Below are positions 7,263-17,130 of a stretch of 64,000 bases of DNA, in pieces (positions within the stretch are counted from its first letter, which is position 1; every line of letters starts with the position of its first letter). The position numbers were made by a program, and so were the translations under genes. Under the pieces are notes generated by a model that saw only the letters and a list, made by a program, of their open reading frames with translations, was not told the DNA's origin and ran no database searches. The DNA comes from a virus: IMG/VR virus record IMGVR_UViG_3300042892_005961, positions 62,001-126,000 of that record. One strand, given 5' to 3'.

Positions 7263-8930
7263 TTAATTTTTATACATAACATAATTACCCATTACTAATA
7301 TATCCATATCAGTATCAAAGAAAGTGTCGACGGCATCTTTAGGTGTCAACACCATTGTCTTATCTTTAACATTGAATGAGGTATTCAGTAAAATTGGATA
7401 ACCACTTAATTTTTCAAATTCATTTAGTAAATCATGAATTACAGTGTGTTTATAAACTGTTTGAACTCTCGCACTACCGTCTACATGAGTAACAGCCGGT
7501 AATTTATCTCGATATTCTTCCTTTACTTTAACAACTTGATTCATATAAGGAACATCATCCGTCATCTCGAAGAATTGATCTTGTTTCTCTTTGGTTACCA
7601 TTGGGGCAAATGGTCTAAAACCTTCTCTTTTCTTAATTACCTTATTAATTCTATCTTTCATATTTGGTAATGTTGGATTTGCTAATATTGATCTATTACC
7701 CAACGCTCTTGATCCGAATTCTATATGACCATTAAACCATCCAACAACCTTACCTTCAAATAATTTTTGTGCAATGTGTGTTCTTAATTTATTTTCAGAT
7801 TCAAACTTTTTAAAGTTCTTGGTGCCAATTGCTCGTCTAATATCATCTAAATAATATTCAGGACCTAAAAATGGATTTCTTGTAATTTTACTTCTTACTT
7901 TACGTTCTTTAACTAAGTAATGAACCACAGCACCTATTGCCGACCCTGCGTCAGATGGTGCGGGTGGAATCCAAAGATGATTGAAGTGTGACTTATCAAT
8001 AATTTTACCGTTAGCAGTTCCGTTATAAGCACAACCACCACTTAATGTTAAGTTTGGGCTTTTACTTACGTGTCTAATTGATTTGATAATCTCAAACAAT
8101 ACCTCTTCATATCTTAATTGAACCGCAGCTGCCAAATCTTTATGTGTTTGTTCTAATGTTTCTTCAGGTAATCTTTGTGGAACACTTAATAGTTCCGCAA
8201 GTTTCTCATTAAACATAGACTTATCGGTCTTATTCCAACAAAATACATCCATATTACACACTAACTTACCACTTTTAAATGAAATCAAATCACGTACCTC
8301 TTTAATATACTTTTGAGGGTCACCGTAAGATGCTAATCCCATTACCTTATATTCACCTTCATTTGGTCTAAACCCTAAATAAGAGGTTAATGCGGAGTAA
8401 TAAAGACCCATTGAATGTGGATACTTTGCAAGTGAACTATATTTGATTCCATTGTAATCGGCAACTCCTAATGACACCGTATCAATCTCACCCACACCGT
8501 CAACTGATAAACAAGTTGATTCCTCAAAATGTGATGTATAATGTGCATAATACTGATGAGCTTCATGATGTGTTGAATAAAACACCGTGGAACAAATCTC
8601 TTTTAATTTCTTATCAATTTCTTTTACGTTATTACGTATTTTAAAATAGGACTTTAACGAATATATTGGATTCTTAAACCATTGAGGTTTAATGTTTTCC
8701 ATTACTCGTTGGTATTTTAATTGTGGATCTTCATAATAACAAACCGCCTGTAAGTTCTTAGGTGTAATCTTATATTGTTTATAGATATATTCCAACGCTT
8801 TGGTTGGGAACGAATCATCATGTTTAATACCTGTGAATTTTTCTTCTTCACAAGCGAATATCAATTGGTTATCTCTGAATAAACAAACAGATGAATCGTG
8901 ATAAAATGCGGATATACCTATTATATACAT
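7263..8930 (-). CDS. Carbamoyltransferase (NodU/CmcH family)
   Basis: 555 aa, normal length for the family. The N-terminal Kae1-like ATPase fold shows IIGISAFYHDSS, CEEEKFTGIKHD, STHHEAH with metal-site His121, His122 and His126, and VDGVGE (Asp144). The C-terminal YrdC-like half shows LSGGCAYNGTANGKI and GHIEFGSRALGNRSILANP. Family members transfer carbamoyl from carbamoyl phosphate, through carbamoyl-AMP, onto a hydroxyl of a sugar or antibiotic. Here, among glycan genes, a sugar 3-O or 6-O position is the likely target. Confidence 0.93.
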   Translation of the reverse strand: MYIIGISAFYHDSSVCLFRDNQLIFACEEEKFTGIKHDDSFPTKALEYIYKQYKITPKNLQAVCYYEDPQLKYQRVMENIKPQWFKNPIYSLKSYFKIRNNVKEIDKKLKEICSTVFYSTHHEAHQYYAHYTSHFEESTCLSVDGVGEIDTVSLGVADYNGIKYSSLAKYPHSMGLYYSALTSYLGFRPNEGEYKVMGLASYGDPQKYIKEVRDLISFKSGKLVCNMDVFCWNKTDKSMFNEKLAELLSVPQRLPEETLEQTHKDLAAAVQLRYEEVLFEIIKSIRHVSKSPNLTLSGGCAYNGTANGKIIDKSHFNHLWIPPAPSDAGSAIGAVVHYLVKERKVRSKITRNPFLGPEYYLDDIRRAIGTKNFKKFESENKLRTHIAQKLFEGKVVGWFNGHIEFGSRALGNRSILANPTLPNMKDRINKVIKKREGFRPFAPMVTKEKQDQFFEMTDDVPYMNQVVKVKEEYRDKLPAVTHVDGSARVQTVYKHTVIHDLLNEFEKLSGYPILLNTSFNVKDKTMVLTPKDAVDTFFDTDMDILVMGNYVMYKN

Positions 8931-8933
8931 TAC

Positions 8934-9668
8934 TTACTTTTTATACAAAACCCTTTTTAATTGTTCGGGTCCTATGTGTCTTATTGGGTTATGAACTCCT
9001 AAAGGGTTTGGTGAAAATACATCCTCCATACTAAACTTCATTGCGGTTTCAATATCAGCAACTCCGTTCCCCTCCATATACTTCATAAAATAAATATCCT
9101 CTAAAATATCTTCAGTAATTGGATTATTTTCACAAATTTCAATCATTTTACTAACTGTTCTTAATGATAATCCCCCGTTTCCAACCCATTGATTTTCTTT
9201 GGGTTTTCTCCACGGTGCACCTACATAATCATATTCTAAAAAATCATCTATTCCGCTCCTTAATAATAAGGAATCTGTTTGGAAGATTAAAGCCTTAGTC
9301 CCTTTTACTTGTCTCCAAAACTCAACACTTTCCATATATCTACTATGTTCAGTATGATTAAAGTTATCAATTCCAATATTTGTTAAAACCACATTACCTA
9401 AACTTAACTTAATGTTTTCGACCAATTCTTTATTTTGATTACCGTGAAATATTTGTAACCCCCATTTGATAGGTGAATTTGTTTCATTTAAATAAAACAT
9501 TGTTGATTTAATAACGGTTAACAGATCGGGATGAACTCTGGGTTCTATAATGACCGCATAATAATCTGTTTCCGTTGAGATATGTGGGATATATCCAACG
9601 TGTTTCACATATTCTTCGGTTAGGAACTGTTCCCAAATCTTTTTAGATTCTTCGTTTGATTTCGTCAT
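8934..9668 (-). CDS. DUF5672-type glycosyltransferase-like protein
   Basis: 244 aa from the ATG at 9668; a longer frame begins with a TTG at 9683. The block FQTDSLLLRSGIDDFLEYDYVGAPW followed by WVGNGGLSLR is characteristic of DUF5672 proteins, which have a GT-A-like fold. Their donor and acceptor are unknown. The start overlaps the preceding SGNH gene by 26 bases in another frame. Confidence 0.75.
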   Translation of the reverse strand: MTKSNEESKKIWEQFLTEEYVKHVGYIPHISTETDYYAVIIEPRVHPDLLTVIKSTMFYLNETNSPIKWGLQIFHGNQNKELVENIKLSLGNVVLTNIGIDNFNHTEHSRYMESVEFWRQVKGTKALIFQTDSLLLRSGIDDFLEYDYVGAPWRKPKENQWVGNGGLSLRTVSKMIEICENNPITEDILEDIYFMKYMEGNGVADIETAMKFSMEDVFSPNPLGVHNPIRHIGPEQLKRVLYKK

Positions 9669-10266
9669 ATATGTGTTTTGCAATTATTTTATACCCGTTT
9701 AGATTTGGATGGTAATCTCCTTCATAGAAGTTCTTTTCATCGTTCCATACACTCCTACTACCATATTCCCACACACCGATATTATTTTTAATTTCGTATT
9801 TTCTTAATACATCAGATACGCACCCATCTGGATTTATAAAATATTCAGGTAATTTTTTTGTATCAACATCCTCTTCTCTAAATGACGGATAGAAAGAATT
9901 AAAATAAAAATGTTTATACCCTTCTAATAGTTCTTCCATTAATAGATATATCTCAACCACGTTGTGAATATCTTTTGATTTATAACGATATGGATACGAT
10001 AGCATTATAATTACTATATCGTCTTTGTTTATAAATCCATTCTCAACCGTTTCTTTAAGATCTTTTAAAATATATTCATTACCATAACCACAAACACCTA
10101 AATTGACATATTCACACTTCAATTTATCAGATACCCATCTTGGCCAAGAGTTCATGTCTCTCAGTTTTTGGATAAACATATGTGGAAATGGTTCTTCTTT
10201 ATATTTTACATCTGTTTCAATTCCATGTCCTGCAGTCCAACTATCACCAAACGTAATTAATCTCAT
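9643..10266 (-). CDS. SGNH hydrolase-like protein
   Basis: 207 aa. All blocks are visible: FGDSWTAGHG (Ser9) as block I, the oxyanion Gly60 in GVCGYGNEYI with Asn63, and DYHPNLNGYKIIA with Asp184 and His186 as block V. This is the most canonical SGNH protein in the window, so it is probably a catalytically active esterase or acyltransferase. It shares one base with the neighbouring SGNH gene at 10266. Confidence 0.82.
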   Translation of the reverse strand: MRLITFGDSWTAGHGIETDVKYKEEPFPHMFIQKLRDMNSWPRWVSDKLKCEYVNLGVCGYGNEYILKDLKETVENGFINKDDIVIIMLSYPYRYKSKDIHNVVEIYLLMEELLEGYKHFYFNSFYPSFREEDVDTKKLPEYFINPDGCVSDVLRKYEIKNNIGVWEYGSRSVWNDEKNFYEGDYHPNLNGYKIIAKHIYDEIKRRI

Positions 10267-11006
10267 TATATATTTTTTATGATATGGTTATAGAAATAGT
10301 CCGCTTGATTTTTGTGTCCGAACTCTCCCATATGGTCATCAATTACAACACCATTAGTTTCTTCAACAATTCTTGCCTTAAGAACTCCATCAAAGAACAT
10401 TGGTAAGTTTAAATAACCCAACAAGTTTGTTTTGCTACTTTCATTATCTCTTACAACAATACATTTTTTATCATCCTCTTGAATATTATGTTGATTGAAT
10501 ATTGTCTCGTCGGCCGTCCAATAAAAATTATGTGCACCGATGTTATTTAAATATACATTTATAAATCTCATCCATTGGTTTACTTCTAACGCCCATAAAG
10601 GATGAGATCTATTATACATTATTTCTTCTATTGTTCTTTTTGAAAATCCAGTTCCACCAAAATTATTTTCCGAAACTAATATTTGTGTAAAAATATTTTC
10701 ATCTAAATTTACAGATATAAATCTTGTAAGGTTTGTCCATCCAAACACCACAATATCATCTTGTTTTATTAACTCACATACATTAATGAACTGATTGAAA
10801 ATGTTGTAATTAGATGAACCCCCAACGGCACAATTCATTACCTTACAGTTTAATCTTTCCCCAAGTATGGTCGGCCAAACTGGTGGTAAATTACCTCCTC
10901 TCCATTTTTTATATTTATCAAAATCATTTTCAAATGGAAAAAATATTCCATCAATTGGGTCGTACTCCGCAGTAAAACTACATCCAAATGTCCAAAGTGT
11001 TCTCAT
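10266..11006 (-). CDS. SGNH hydrolase-like protein
   Basis: 246 aa. Block I is GCSFT (8-12, Ser10). GGSSNYNIF (62-70) supplies the Gly and Asn blocks. DDHMGEFGH (223-231) is the C-terminal Asp/His block. QDDIVVFGWTNLTRF is a central strand typical of the fold. It is adjacent to another SGNH gene, sharing one base at both ends of the run, so the set is translated as a unit. Confidence 0.72.
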   Translation of the reverse strand: MRTLWTFGCSFTAEYDPIDGIFFPFENDFDKYKKWRGGNLPPVWPTILGERLNCKVMNCAVGGSSNYNIFNQFINVCELIKQDDIVVFGWTNLTRFISVNLDENIFTQILVSENNFGGTGFSKRTIEEIMYNRSHPLWALEVNQWMRFINVYLNNIGAHNFYWTADETIFNQHNIQEDDKKCIVVRDNESSKTNLLGYLNLPMFFDGVLKARIVEETNGVVIDDHMGEFGHKNQADYFYNHIIKNI

Positions 11007-12304
11007 TATATTAAACTTTCAAAAAATTGATAATCTTTTTCAACAATATTCAACATGTTCCATACTTTTTGTTTATTGTCTTCAAATCTTTGTTTATTGT
11101 TCTTATAGAACTCTTTAACTTGGTCTTGTATTCCGTCTAATCTTTTTATTTCTTCAACAAACATTTCTAATCTTCTCATTTGATTTGGTTCGTTGTCATA
11201 TGAATGATTAATAATATCATCAAAAAAATCAAAATTATATTTCTCTTTCATTGTTTTAATATGATATTGTGTTGCGAGTATCATTGGTAATTGATAATAA
11301 AAAAATGGTCTGTAAGATTTCTCACTAATATGTGTTACGAATAGGTCATCAAAAAATTTAGATTCGGTGACAATATTAATATATGAGTTTTCGTAGTTCA
11401 TTCCAAATTCGGGTATTCTCATCCACGAAGGAAAACCTTCTATGTTTGGTTCTTTAAATAAATTAAACCAATCTTTATTTTTTTCCATATCACTTCTCTT
11501 GAACTTAATATCGTTGAAAAAAATTATTTCATCTTTGAAATATTCTTTTTGTTCTCTTGTAAAAATTTTATCATAATAATGTCCTATTGGAAAACAATCG
11601 TATGGTGGTACCAAAGACCAATTAATTTTTTCTAATAGTCCTTCTTTTTTCAAAAAACATAACAAAGCGTATCTGTGATGTTTTGGTGTTTTATTAAAAC
11701 ACATAAACATTTTACCTTCCTTGTCATCAACCCAATTACATCCTCCTGCATTTGTCAATGAAAAATTAGACGAATGTGCAATGAAATGTAACGTATGTAC
11801 ATTTATTCCACTATTGTGTTTAATTTTAAGGTCATTCAACCTTTCATTATTATTAATTACGTAAAATTGTTTTGGGTCTAAATTTCTATGTTCAAGATAT
11901 TCTAATAATCTAATAAAACCGCTTTCATAATCCGGTTCGTGTTCTGTTATTATAATTACTTTTAAATTTTTACATTTTTGTAAACATTCAATAACCTCTT
12001 CACTTAATGGTGATTTTTCAAACTTCTCTGTGGCCTTTTCTTCATTCTCAACAAATAAATTTATTATATCGATATTACCGTGTGCAATTGGGTAATAAAA
12101 ATTTAAATCAGGTCTAAAATAAACTTCACTTAAATTGTGTGATTTAATTTCAAATTTATTTTGCTCCTTTGTTTCTATTTGAAAATGTAATAATAGATGT
12201 TGGAAATTAAATGTGAACCTATCTCCTCCATTGTATTTGAAGGTATTGGTTTCACTATCCCATCTATCATAACAAAGATTTAATATCTTGTTTTTTTCCT
12301 CCAT
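11006..12304 (-). CDS. Putative glycosyltransferase, SEK-motif family member
   Basis: 432 aa from the ATG at 12304. An in-frame ATG at 12319 adds five residues, but the paralogue starting at 18927 begins at the matching position. The conserved C-terminal core is YINIVTES, then HISEKSYRPF, YQLPMILA and FDFFDDIINHSYDNEP. The acidic/Lys SEK block and the following Pro recall the donor-site region of GT10/exostosin-like GT-B enzymes, but I cannot place the family firmly. Four relatives lie in the window. It overlaps the sugar dehydrogenase gene by 38 bases. Confidence 0.55.
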   Translation of the reverse strand: MEEKNKILNLCYDRWDSETNTFKYNGGDRFTFNFQHLLLHFQIETKEQNKFEIKSHNLSEVYFRPDLNFYYPIAHGNIDIINLFVENEEKATEKFEKSPLSEEVIECLQKCKNLKVIIITEHEPDYESGFIRLLEYLEHRNLDPKQFYVINNNERLNDLKIKHNSGINVHTLHFIAHSSNFSLTNAGGCNWVDDKEGKMFMCFNKTPKHHRYALLCFLKKEGLLEKINWSLVPPYDCFPIGHYYDKIFTREQKEYFKDEIIFFNDIKFKRSDMEKNKDWFNLFKEPNIEGFPSWMRIPEFGMNYENSYINIVTESKFFDDLFVTHISEKSYRPFFYYQLPMILATQYHIKTMKEKYNFDFFDDIINHSYDNEPNQMRRLEMFVEEIKRLDGIQDQVKEFYKNNKQRFEDNKQKVWNMLNIVEKDYQFFESLI

Positions 12305-13442
12305 AATAAATTGTGTCATTTAATTTTCTTTCTCTCCACGGATCCACAACAATACTACCTTCAGGAAATATTGTTTCATTAAAAATACCTCTATGTCCTA
12401 ATAAATAAACCGCCGGTTCTTCAATCTTATCAAAATCAACATTTTCTTTGTAAGTAAAGTTAACATAATAACCAACTAGTACTGAATATGAACCTTCCGT
12501 AAATTCCACACCTGGTTTATAACTTTTACCCATAATAATAATTGGTAAATTGTGTTGTCTTGCTTGTCTAACTAATTTATCGGCTAAGTTTTTCGCTTGA
12601 ACCTCTCTTGTTTTCATTATTGAATCAAATAAATCATATCCCAATCCAAATCTTTGTGAAAGATATCTTAATGCGATATTATCTCTTGGGTGACACGAAC
12701 CTCCGTCACCCATACCCGCTTTCATATATGCGGGACCTGTGATTCTATTGGTACTTCTTTCTAATGCTCCCGTTACTACATCTGTATTCATACTACCGTT
12801 TTTCTCGGCGATGTCTTGAATCATGTTAACCAAAGTTAATTTTGCTGATATAAACGTATTGTAAAATATTTTTATACCCTCCGCTTCATCCCAATTACCA
12901 ATTTCATATCTTGTGCCGTGTGTTACTATTGTATCATAAAAATCTTTCAATATTTTTGCATCCGTTGTTGTTGATCCGTCCTCAGTTCCAATTATAATCA
13001 TTTCAGGATTGACCATATCATGTTTAACGGTACCCATAGCAATTAGATATGGATTATAAATAAATCTATAATTTCTAACTAATGAATAAAATTGACTTCT
13101 TGTTGTACCGGGTAGTACTGTTGATATTAGTACCACCAATTGTGATTTATTTGTATACTCATTTAACTCATTTAAAATACCTTGTACAATTGTATAGTCA
13201 AAATCTTTTGGTGGTAATTGTGCCATTGGTTGACTACCATCATATGCTGGATCATGTGGTGTTGGTACCGCAATGAATATTATTTCTCTATCTTTACAAA
13301 CATCCTCTAAAGATGTTGTCATTGTAAATTTAGTATCGGTGACTAATTTTACATCATAACCTAACACATCGTGACCGGCTTCGTACATTACTTCAGCCGC
13401 ATCTTTACCTAATTTACCAATTCCAATAAATCCTACTTTCAT
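12267..13442 (-). CDS. UDP-glucose/GDP-mannose dehydrogenase family protein
   Basis: 391 aa. The N-terminal Rossmann fold has GFIGIGKLG (4-12) and AVPTPHD. The catalytic region holds Lys191 and Asn195, and Cys250 lies in GMGDGGSCHPRD, the signature of enzymes oxidising a nucleotide-sugar C6 alcohol to a uronic acid with two NAD+. GKSYKPGVEFTEGS marks the C-terminal UDP-binding domain. It probably supplies a UDP-uronic acid. Overlap with the next gene at the C-terminus is unusual but frames are clear. Confidence 0.9.
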   Translation of the reverse strand: MKVGFIGIGKLGKDAAEVMYEAGHDVLGYDVKLVTDTKFTMTTSLEDVCKDREIIFIAVPTPHDPAYDGSQPMAQLPPKDFDYTIVQGILNELNEYTNKSQLVVLISTVLPGTTRSQFYSLVRNYRFIYNPYLIAMGTVKHDMVNPEMIIIGTEDGSTTTDAKILKDFYDTIVTHGTRYEIGNWDEAEGIKIFYNTFISAKLTLVNMIQDIAEKNGSMNTDVVTGALERSTNRITGPAYMKAGMGDGGSCHPRDNIALRYLSQRFGLGYDLFDSIMKTREVQAKNLADKLVRQARQHNLPIIIMGKSYKPGVEFTEGSYSVLVGYYVNFTYKENVDFDKIEEPAVYLLGHRGIFNETIFPEGSIVVDPWRERKLNDTIYYGGKKQDIKSLL

Positions 13443-13448
13443 ATTATA

Positions 13449-14723
13449 TTATATTTTATTTAAGTCAGACCATATCTCGTCTAATACATCGGATATGTCT
13501 TTGTTTATTTCCATTTCACTATATTTTAAATCATATAGTTCTCTATACTTCAATTGATTGTGTTGACATACTTCTTTCATTTCATTTCTCATCTGATGAA
13601 GTTGTTCCGTTGACAATTCACTCAATCTTTTTAATTCTTTTGATATCATTATAGATCGTTGATCTCTATTTGGTTCATTATCGTAATTCTCATCAAACCA
13701 TTTGTCAAATGTTCTATAACCCTTCTCTTTAAGATATTTCAATGAGTATTGATTACCGTACAATAAGAATGGATGTCCGACCATTAATGGTTTCCAAATT
13801 TTCTCTGAGAAGAATAAAGTGCCGTCGTCAACCAATGATTCTGTAACCATTGAAAGGAATGTTCTCTCATAATCTTCTTTAGTTATATTAACCGCCAAAT
13901 TATAATTCAAATCGTATCTATGATCAATAATAAATGGTGCGTTATCTTTTAAATAATTTAAATGATCTTGATTTAAATAATCGGGTATAGGTTCTCTTAA
14001 TTTATTTAAACTTACTAATCCCTTATCAAAAACACCGTATTCTAATAAATGTGTTAAGAACACTAATCTCTGTGGTCTTGGATTTCTATTATATGATAAA
14101 AATAAATATCTATTATCAATTGGTTTAAAATCAACTGGTGTCATTTCATCATACCTATTCCAAGGTTCAAACGAATGTGTCGGTCTTGCTTGAAAACCTA
14201 ATTCTCTTTCTTTAACAAGTTGGTCAGATATTAGATTACCACAGATTAAATAAACTGAATTAATGGGGAAATCCATATCTTTTCTCCATTTTTCCAAAAT
14301 TTCTAAATCATGATTACCATATGATCCCGAATATCCTTCAAATAAGTAAATTAAGACTATTTTAGACTTTCCATTTCTCACATCATCAATGTATTGTTTT
14401 GACATACACTTAAATCCTATGTCAAAGTTTTCCACAAAAAAATGTAGGTTCCAAACATTAATAATGTATATATGTGGTTGATTATCAATGTTTTCTATTG
14501 GTGTGTATTCAATATCTTTAGAGTAATTAGGGGTTATGATTCCCTTGAATCTTCCGTTATCAAAAAGATCACCGTCTTCACTAAATATATTCCACATACC
14601 CCACATTAAAGGTCTGTGCAATTCCTTTAATTCATTAAGATACCACGTCTTTGATGAACCGTTAGGTCTATAGTAATTAATAATACTATCCCATTGTTCT
14701 AAACTGCAAATGATTTTACCCAT
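13449..14723 (-). CDS. Putative glycosyltransferase, SEK-motif family member
   Basis: 424 aa. The C-terminal core runs SMVTESL, FFSEKIWKPLMVGHPFLLYG, then YRTFDKWFDENYDNEPNR. This follows the same order as the proteins at 11006, 17747, 18927 and 24638, and most closely the last. RYLFLSYNRNPRPQRLVFL in the middle is also shared. Probably a GT-B-like sugar transferase, though donor and linkage cannot be told. It is the first gene of a minus-strand run that begins at the divergent region 14724-14799. Confidence 0.55.
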   Translation of the reverse strand: MGKIICSLEQWDSIINYYRPNGSSKTWYLNELKELHRPLMWGMWNIFSEDGDLFDNGRFKGIITPNYSKDIEYTPIENIDNQPHIYIINVWNLHFFVENFDIGFKCMSKQYIDDVRNGKSKIVLIYLFEGYSGSYGNHDLEILEKWRKDMDFPINSVYLICGNLISDQLVKERELGFQARPTHSFEPWNRYDEMTPVDFKPIDNRYLFLSYNRNPRPQRLVFLTHLLEYGVFDKGLVSLNKLREPIPDYLNQDHLNYLKDNAPFIIDHRYDLNYNLAVNITKEDYERTFLSMVTESLVDDGTLFFSEKIWKPLMVGHPFLLYGNQYSLKYLKEKGYRTFDKWFDENYDNEPNRDQRSIMISKELKRLSELSTEQLHQMRNEMKEVCQHNQLKYRELYDLKYSEMEINKDISDVLDEIWSDLNKI

Positions 14724-14799
14724 AAATTATTATGAAATATAAATAAAAAAAACCATAATAACAATTTGTAATTCATTATTTTTTTTGTATATTTTATAT
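14724..14799. promoter_or_regulatory. Divergent intergenic promoter region
   Basis: This 76-base, very AT-rich spacer separates a minus-strand and a plus-strand operon, so promoters for both should lie here. On the minus strand, TATTTAT (14739-14745) is 15 bases before the ATG at 14723 and resembles the element found before fibre genes. On the plus strand a T-tract and TATATTTTATAT sit directly before the ATG at 14800. No confident -35 box is visible. Confidence 0.45.
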
Positions 14800-15771
14800 A
14801 TGAAAATATTAATAACCGGAGGGGCCGGATACCTTGGATCGGTAATTACGGGAAAAATGTTGTCTGAAGGACACGAAGTTGTTGTTCTTGACAAGTTAAT
14901 CTTTAATCAGGTTTCTCTTTTATCATACACCTCAAATCCTAAATTTAAATTTATACATGGTGATGTTCGTAACGTAACCTTATTAGAAAGACTTTGTAAT
15001 GAGTGTGATGTTATAATTCCATTGGCCGCAATTGTAGGGTTTCCAGCATGTGCGTCAGAACCTGAATTGGCGAAAGAAATTAATTTTCAACAAATAGTTA
15101 ATATTGTCAAATTTACAAATGGTAAAAATAAAAAGATATTATATCCAAATACAAATAGTGGGTATGGATTAGGGACGGGACAATTGGAATGTACTGAGGA
15201 ATCTCCATTAACTCCAATATCTGTTTATGGACAAACTAAATGTGAAGCCGAAAACTTTTTAAAAAATTGTACCGATGCGATAATTTTTAGATTAGCAACT
15301 GTATTTGGTGTTTCTCCTCGTATGAGAACTGATTTACTAGTGAACGATTTTACATACAAAGCAATAACTGACAAATATATTGTTGTATTTGAAAAGAATT
15401 TTAAACGTAATTTCATTCACATTCAAGATGTTGCATCGGTTTTCTTATTTATGTTAGAAAATTATGATCTACATAAGGGTGAAATTTTTAATGTCGGTTT
15501 AAGTAATGCTAATTTATCTAAACAAGAATTACTTGAGAGAATACAAACTCATGTAAAGAACTTTGCGGTTTCATATAATGATTATTATGAAGATCCAGAT
15601 AAAAGAGATTATATTGTATCAAATGATAAAATAGAATCAATCGGATGGTTTCCTAAATGGACTATCGATATGGGTATTGAAGAATTAATAATGGCTTACC
15701 AAATGATAGTACCAAGAATGGGTGCTGAATTTAGAAATGGATTTCCATTAGGATACGCAAATCAAACATAA
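14800..15771 (+). CDS. NAD-dependent sugar epimerase/dehydratase (extended SDR)
   Basis: 323 aa from the ATG at 14800; an upstream in-frame TTG would add only five residues. The NAD motif is GGAGYLG (7-13). The catalytic pair Tyr143 and Lys147 is in SVYGQTK, with NTNSGYG upstream as the Ser strand. RDVR and NFKRNFIHIQDVA match the extended SDR pattern. The enzyme probably epimerises or dehydrates a nucleotide sugar. It opens a plus-strand operon of sugar genes running to 24179. Confidence 0.87.
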   Translation: MKILITGGAGYLGSVITGKMLSEGHEVVVLDKLIFNQVSLLSYTSNPKFKFIHGDVRNVTLLERLCNECDVIIPLAAIVGFPACASEPELAKEINFQQIVNIVKFTNGKNKKILYPNTNSGYGLGTGQLECTEESPLTPISVYGQTKCEAENFLKNCTDAIIFRLATVFGVSPRMRTDLLVNDFTYKAITDKYIVVFEKNFKRNFIHIQDVASVFLFMLENYDLHKGEIFNVGLSNANLSKQELLERIQTHVKNFAVSYNDYYEDPDKRDYIVSNDKIESIGWFPKWTIDMGIEELIMAYQMIVPRMGAEFRNGFPLGYANQT

Positions 15772-15772
15772 T

Positions 15773-16588
15773 ATGGATTTATCAAAATATAAATATTTTT
15801 ATGTAAATGGGTCATCATACTGTGAAGGTGGTGGTTTAGAGGAACCTGAAATAAGAGATGATAGTGTTATTCCTGAATATCAAAAACAATTTGGGGTTAC
15901 TTGGTCAGATAGATCTGAAGTTAATTTTGGTAAACGATTATCTGATATAATTGGAATACCCTGTATTAATGAGGCTAAGTGCGGTGGTGGGATGGAAAGG
16001 TTGGTTAGAAAGACATATGATTTTATTGATACTCATTGGTACGAAAAAGATGAGTTTTTTTTAATATTGGAAAAACCTGATTCAACAAGATTTGAATTTT
16101 ACTTTAACGAAATTAAAGATTATTATATTGCTAACTCCGTTTTTAAAAATGAAGACTATAACCTTGAATTTTCTTACGCTACAAGATCGTATAATAATAA
16201 ATTACTAAATGAATTTGATAAAAAATATCAAGATAAATTCAAACAATACTTTTTAGATTTTTTTAATTTAGAAGAAAACATTAAAAAGAATGAACTACAA
16301 TTTGTTGGTTTATACTCTTTTTGTAAATTGAATAATATTAAGGTATTTGTTATGTCTCCTAATAACATATATTTTAAAAGATGTTTTAATAGTGAAGACA
16401 TAATTTCATTCACAAAATATAATATTGGTGATGATATCGCTGGATGGTGTAAAAATAATAATTTATTAATTAAAGATGAAATTGGTAATGAGTTTAATGA
16501 TTTTCATCCTGGTTATTTCGGTCATTTAGAATATGCTAAGGAGCTTGCTAAATTTTTAGAAAAAAAAGAAAATAAAAAATTAATATGA
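15773..16588 (+). CDS. SGNH hydrolase-like protein
   Basis: 271 aa. VNGSSYCEGGG (11-21) fits block I. AKCGGGMERLVRK fits the Gly block. DFHPGYFGHLEYAKEL near the C-terminus fits block V with DxH. The central part (about 100-190) is long and Lys/Asn-rich. Its gene starts 2 bases after the epimerase stop and overlaps the RmlC-like gene by 4 bases, so it belongs to the same sugar operon and may act on that sugar. Confidence 0.66.
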   Translation: MDLSKYKYFYVNGSSYCEGGGLEEPEIRDDSVIPEYQKQFGVTWSDRSEVNFGKRLSDIIGIPCINEAKCGGGMERLVRKTYDFIDTHWYEKDEFFLILEKPDSTRFEFYFNEIKDYYIANSVFKNEDYNLEFSYATRSYNNKLLNEFDKKYQDKFKQYFLDFFNLEENIKKNELQFVGLYSFCKLNNIKVFVMSPNNIYFKRCFNSEDIISFTKYNIGDDIAGWCKNNNLLIKDEIGNEFNDFHPGYFGHLEYAKELAKFLEKKENKKLI

Positions 16589-17130
16589 GTAATAAATGGG
16601 ATGAGTTCATAGAAACTCCGTCAAAAAAATTCGGGTACCAAGTACCTATGTTTACACCTTCAATTTATAGAGAATATAGAGGTGAGATATTCACTACATT
16701 TCATAGTGAAGAACATCCTGTGATGAAACATATTCATTATGAGAAATCTGAAATTAGTATTCACGGTAGATTCTCAAAATCATACAAGGGAGTGTTAAGA
16801 GGTCTACATTACGATAATAAAACTTGGAAATTAGTACAAGCTGCAGTTGGTGATATATATTTAATAGTATTAGATATGAGACCAACGTCAGACACATTCG
16901 GTGAATGGGAATCCTTTATGATTACCGAGAAAGATAGAAATCAAGTATTGGTTCCGCCAGGTTTTGCGAACGGTCATTACGCGTTAACCGATTGTATGTT
17001 CCATTATAACCTATTTTATAAAGATGGTTATGTGGATGCAAATGAACAAGGTGTTGTTAAATGGAACGATCCTGAATATCAAATGGAATGGCCAACAAAT
17101 AATCCAATATTACAAAAAAGAGACAGATGA
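16585..17130 (+). CDS. dTDP-4-dehydrorhamnose 3,5-epimerase-like protein (RmlC family)
   Basis: 181 aa, near the usual 180-185. The signature KGVLRGLHYD places the catalytic base at His75. KLVQAAVGDIYLIVLDMR and FGEW follow as in RmlC, and VPPGFANGHYAL and DPEYQMEWP complete the cupin fold. The enzyme inverts C3 and/or C5 of a 4-keto-6-deoxy nucleotide sugar. RmlA, B and D are not seen here, so the precursor must come from elsewhere in the genome or from the host. Confidence 0.87.
   Translation: MSNKWDEFIETPSKKFGYQVPMFTPSIYREYRGEIFTTFHSEEHPVMKHIHYEKSEISIHGRFSKSYKGVLRGLHYDNKTWKLVQAAVGDIYLIVLDMRPTSDTFGEWESFMITEKDRNQVLVPPGFANGHYALTDCMFHYNLFYKDGYVDANEQGVVKWNDPEYQMEWPTNNPILQKRDR

Noticed and set aside
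14785-14799. TTG start of the plus-strand epimerase
   Set aside because: The ATG at 14800 directly precedes the NAD-binding strand; the upstream codons are AT-rich leader.
15225-15416. Minus-strand 63-codon frame inside the epimerase gene
   Set aside because: It is fully within a clear SDR gene with catalytic motifs on the other strand.
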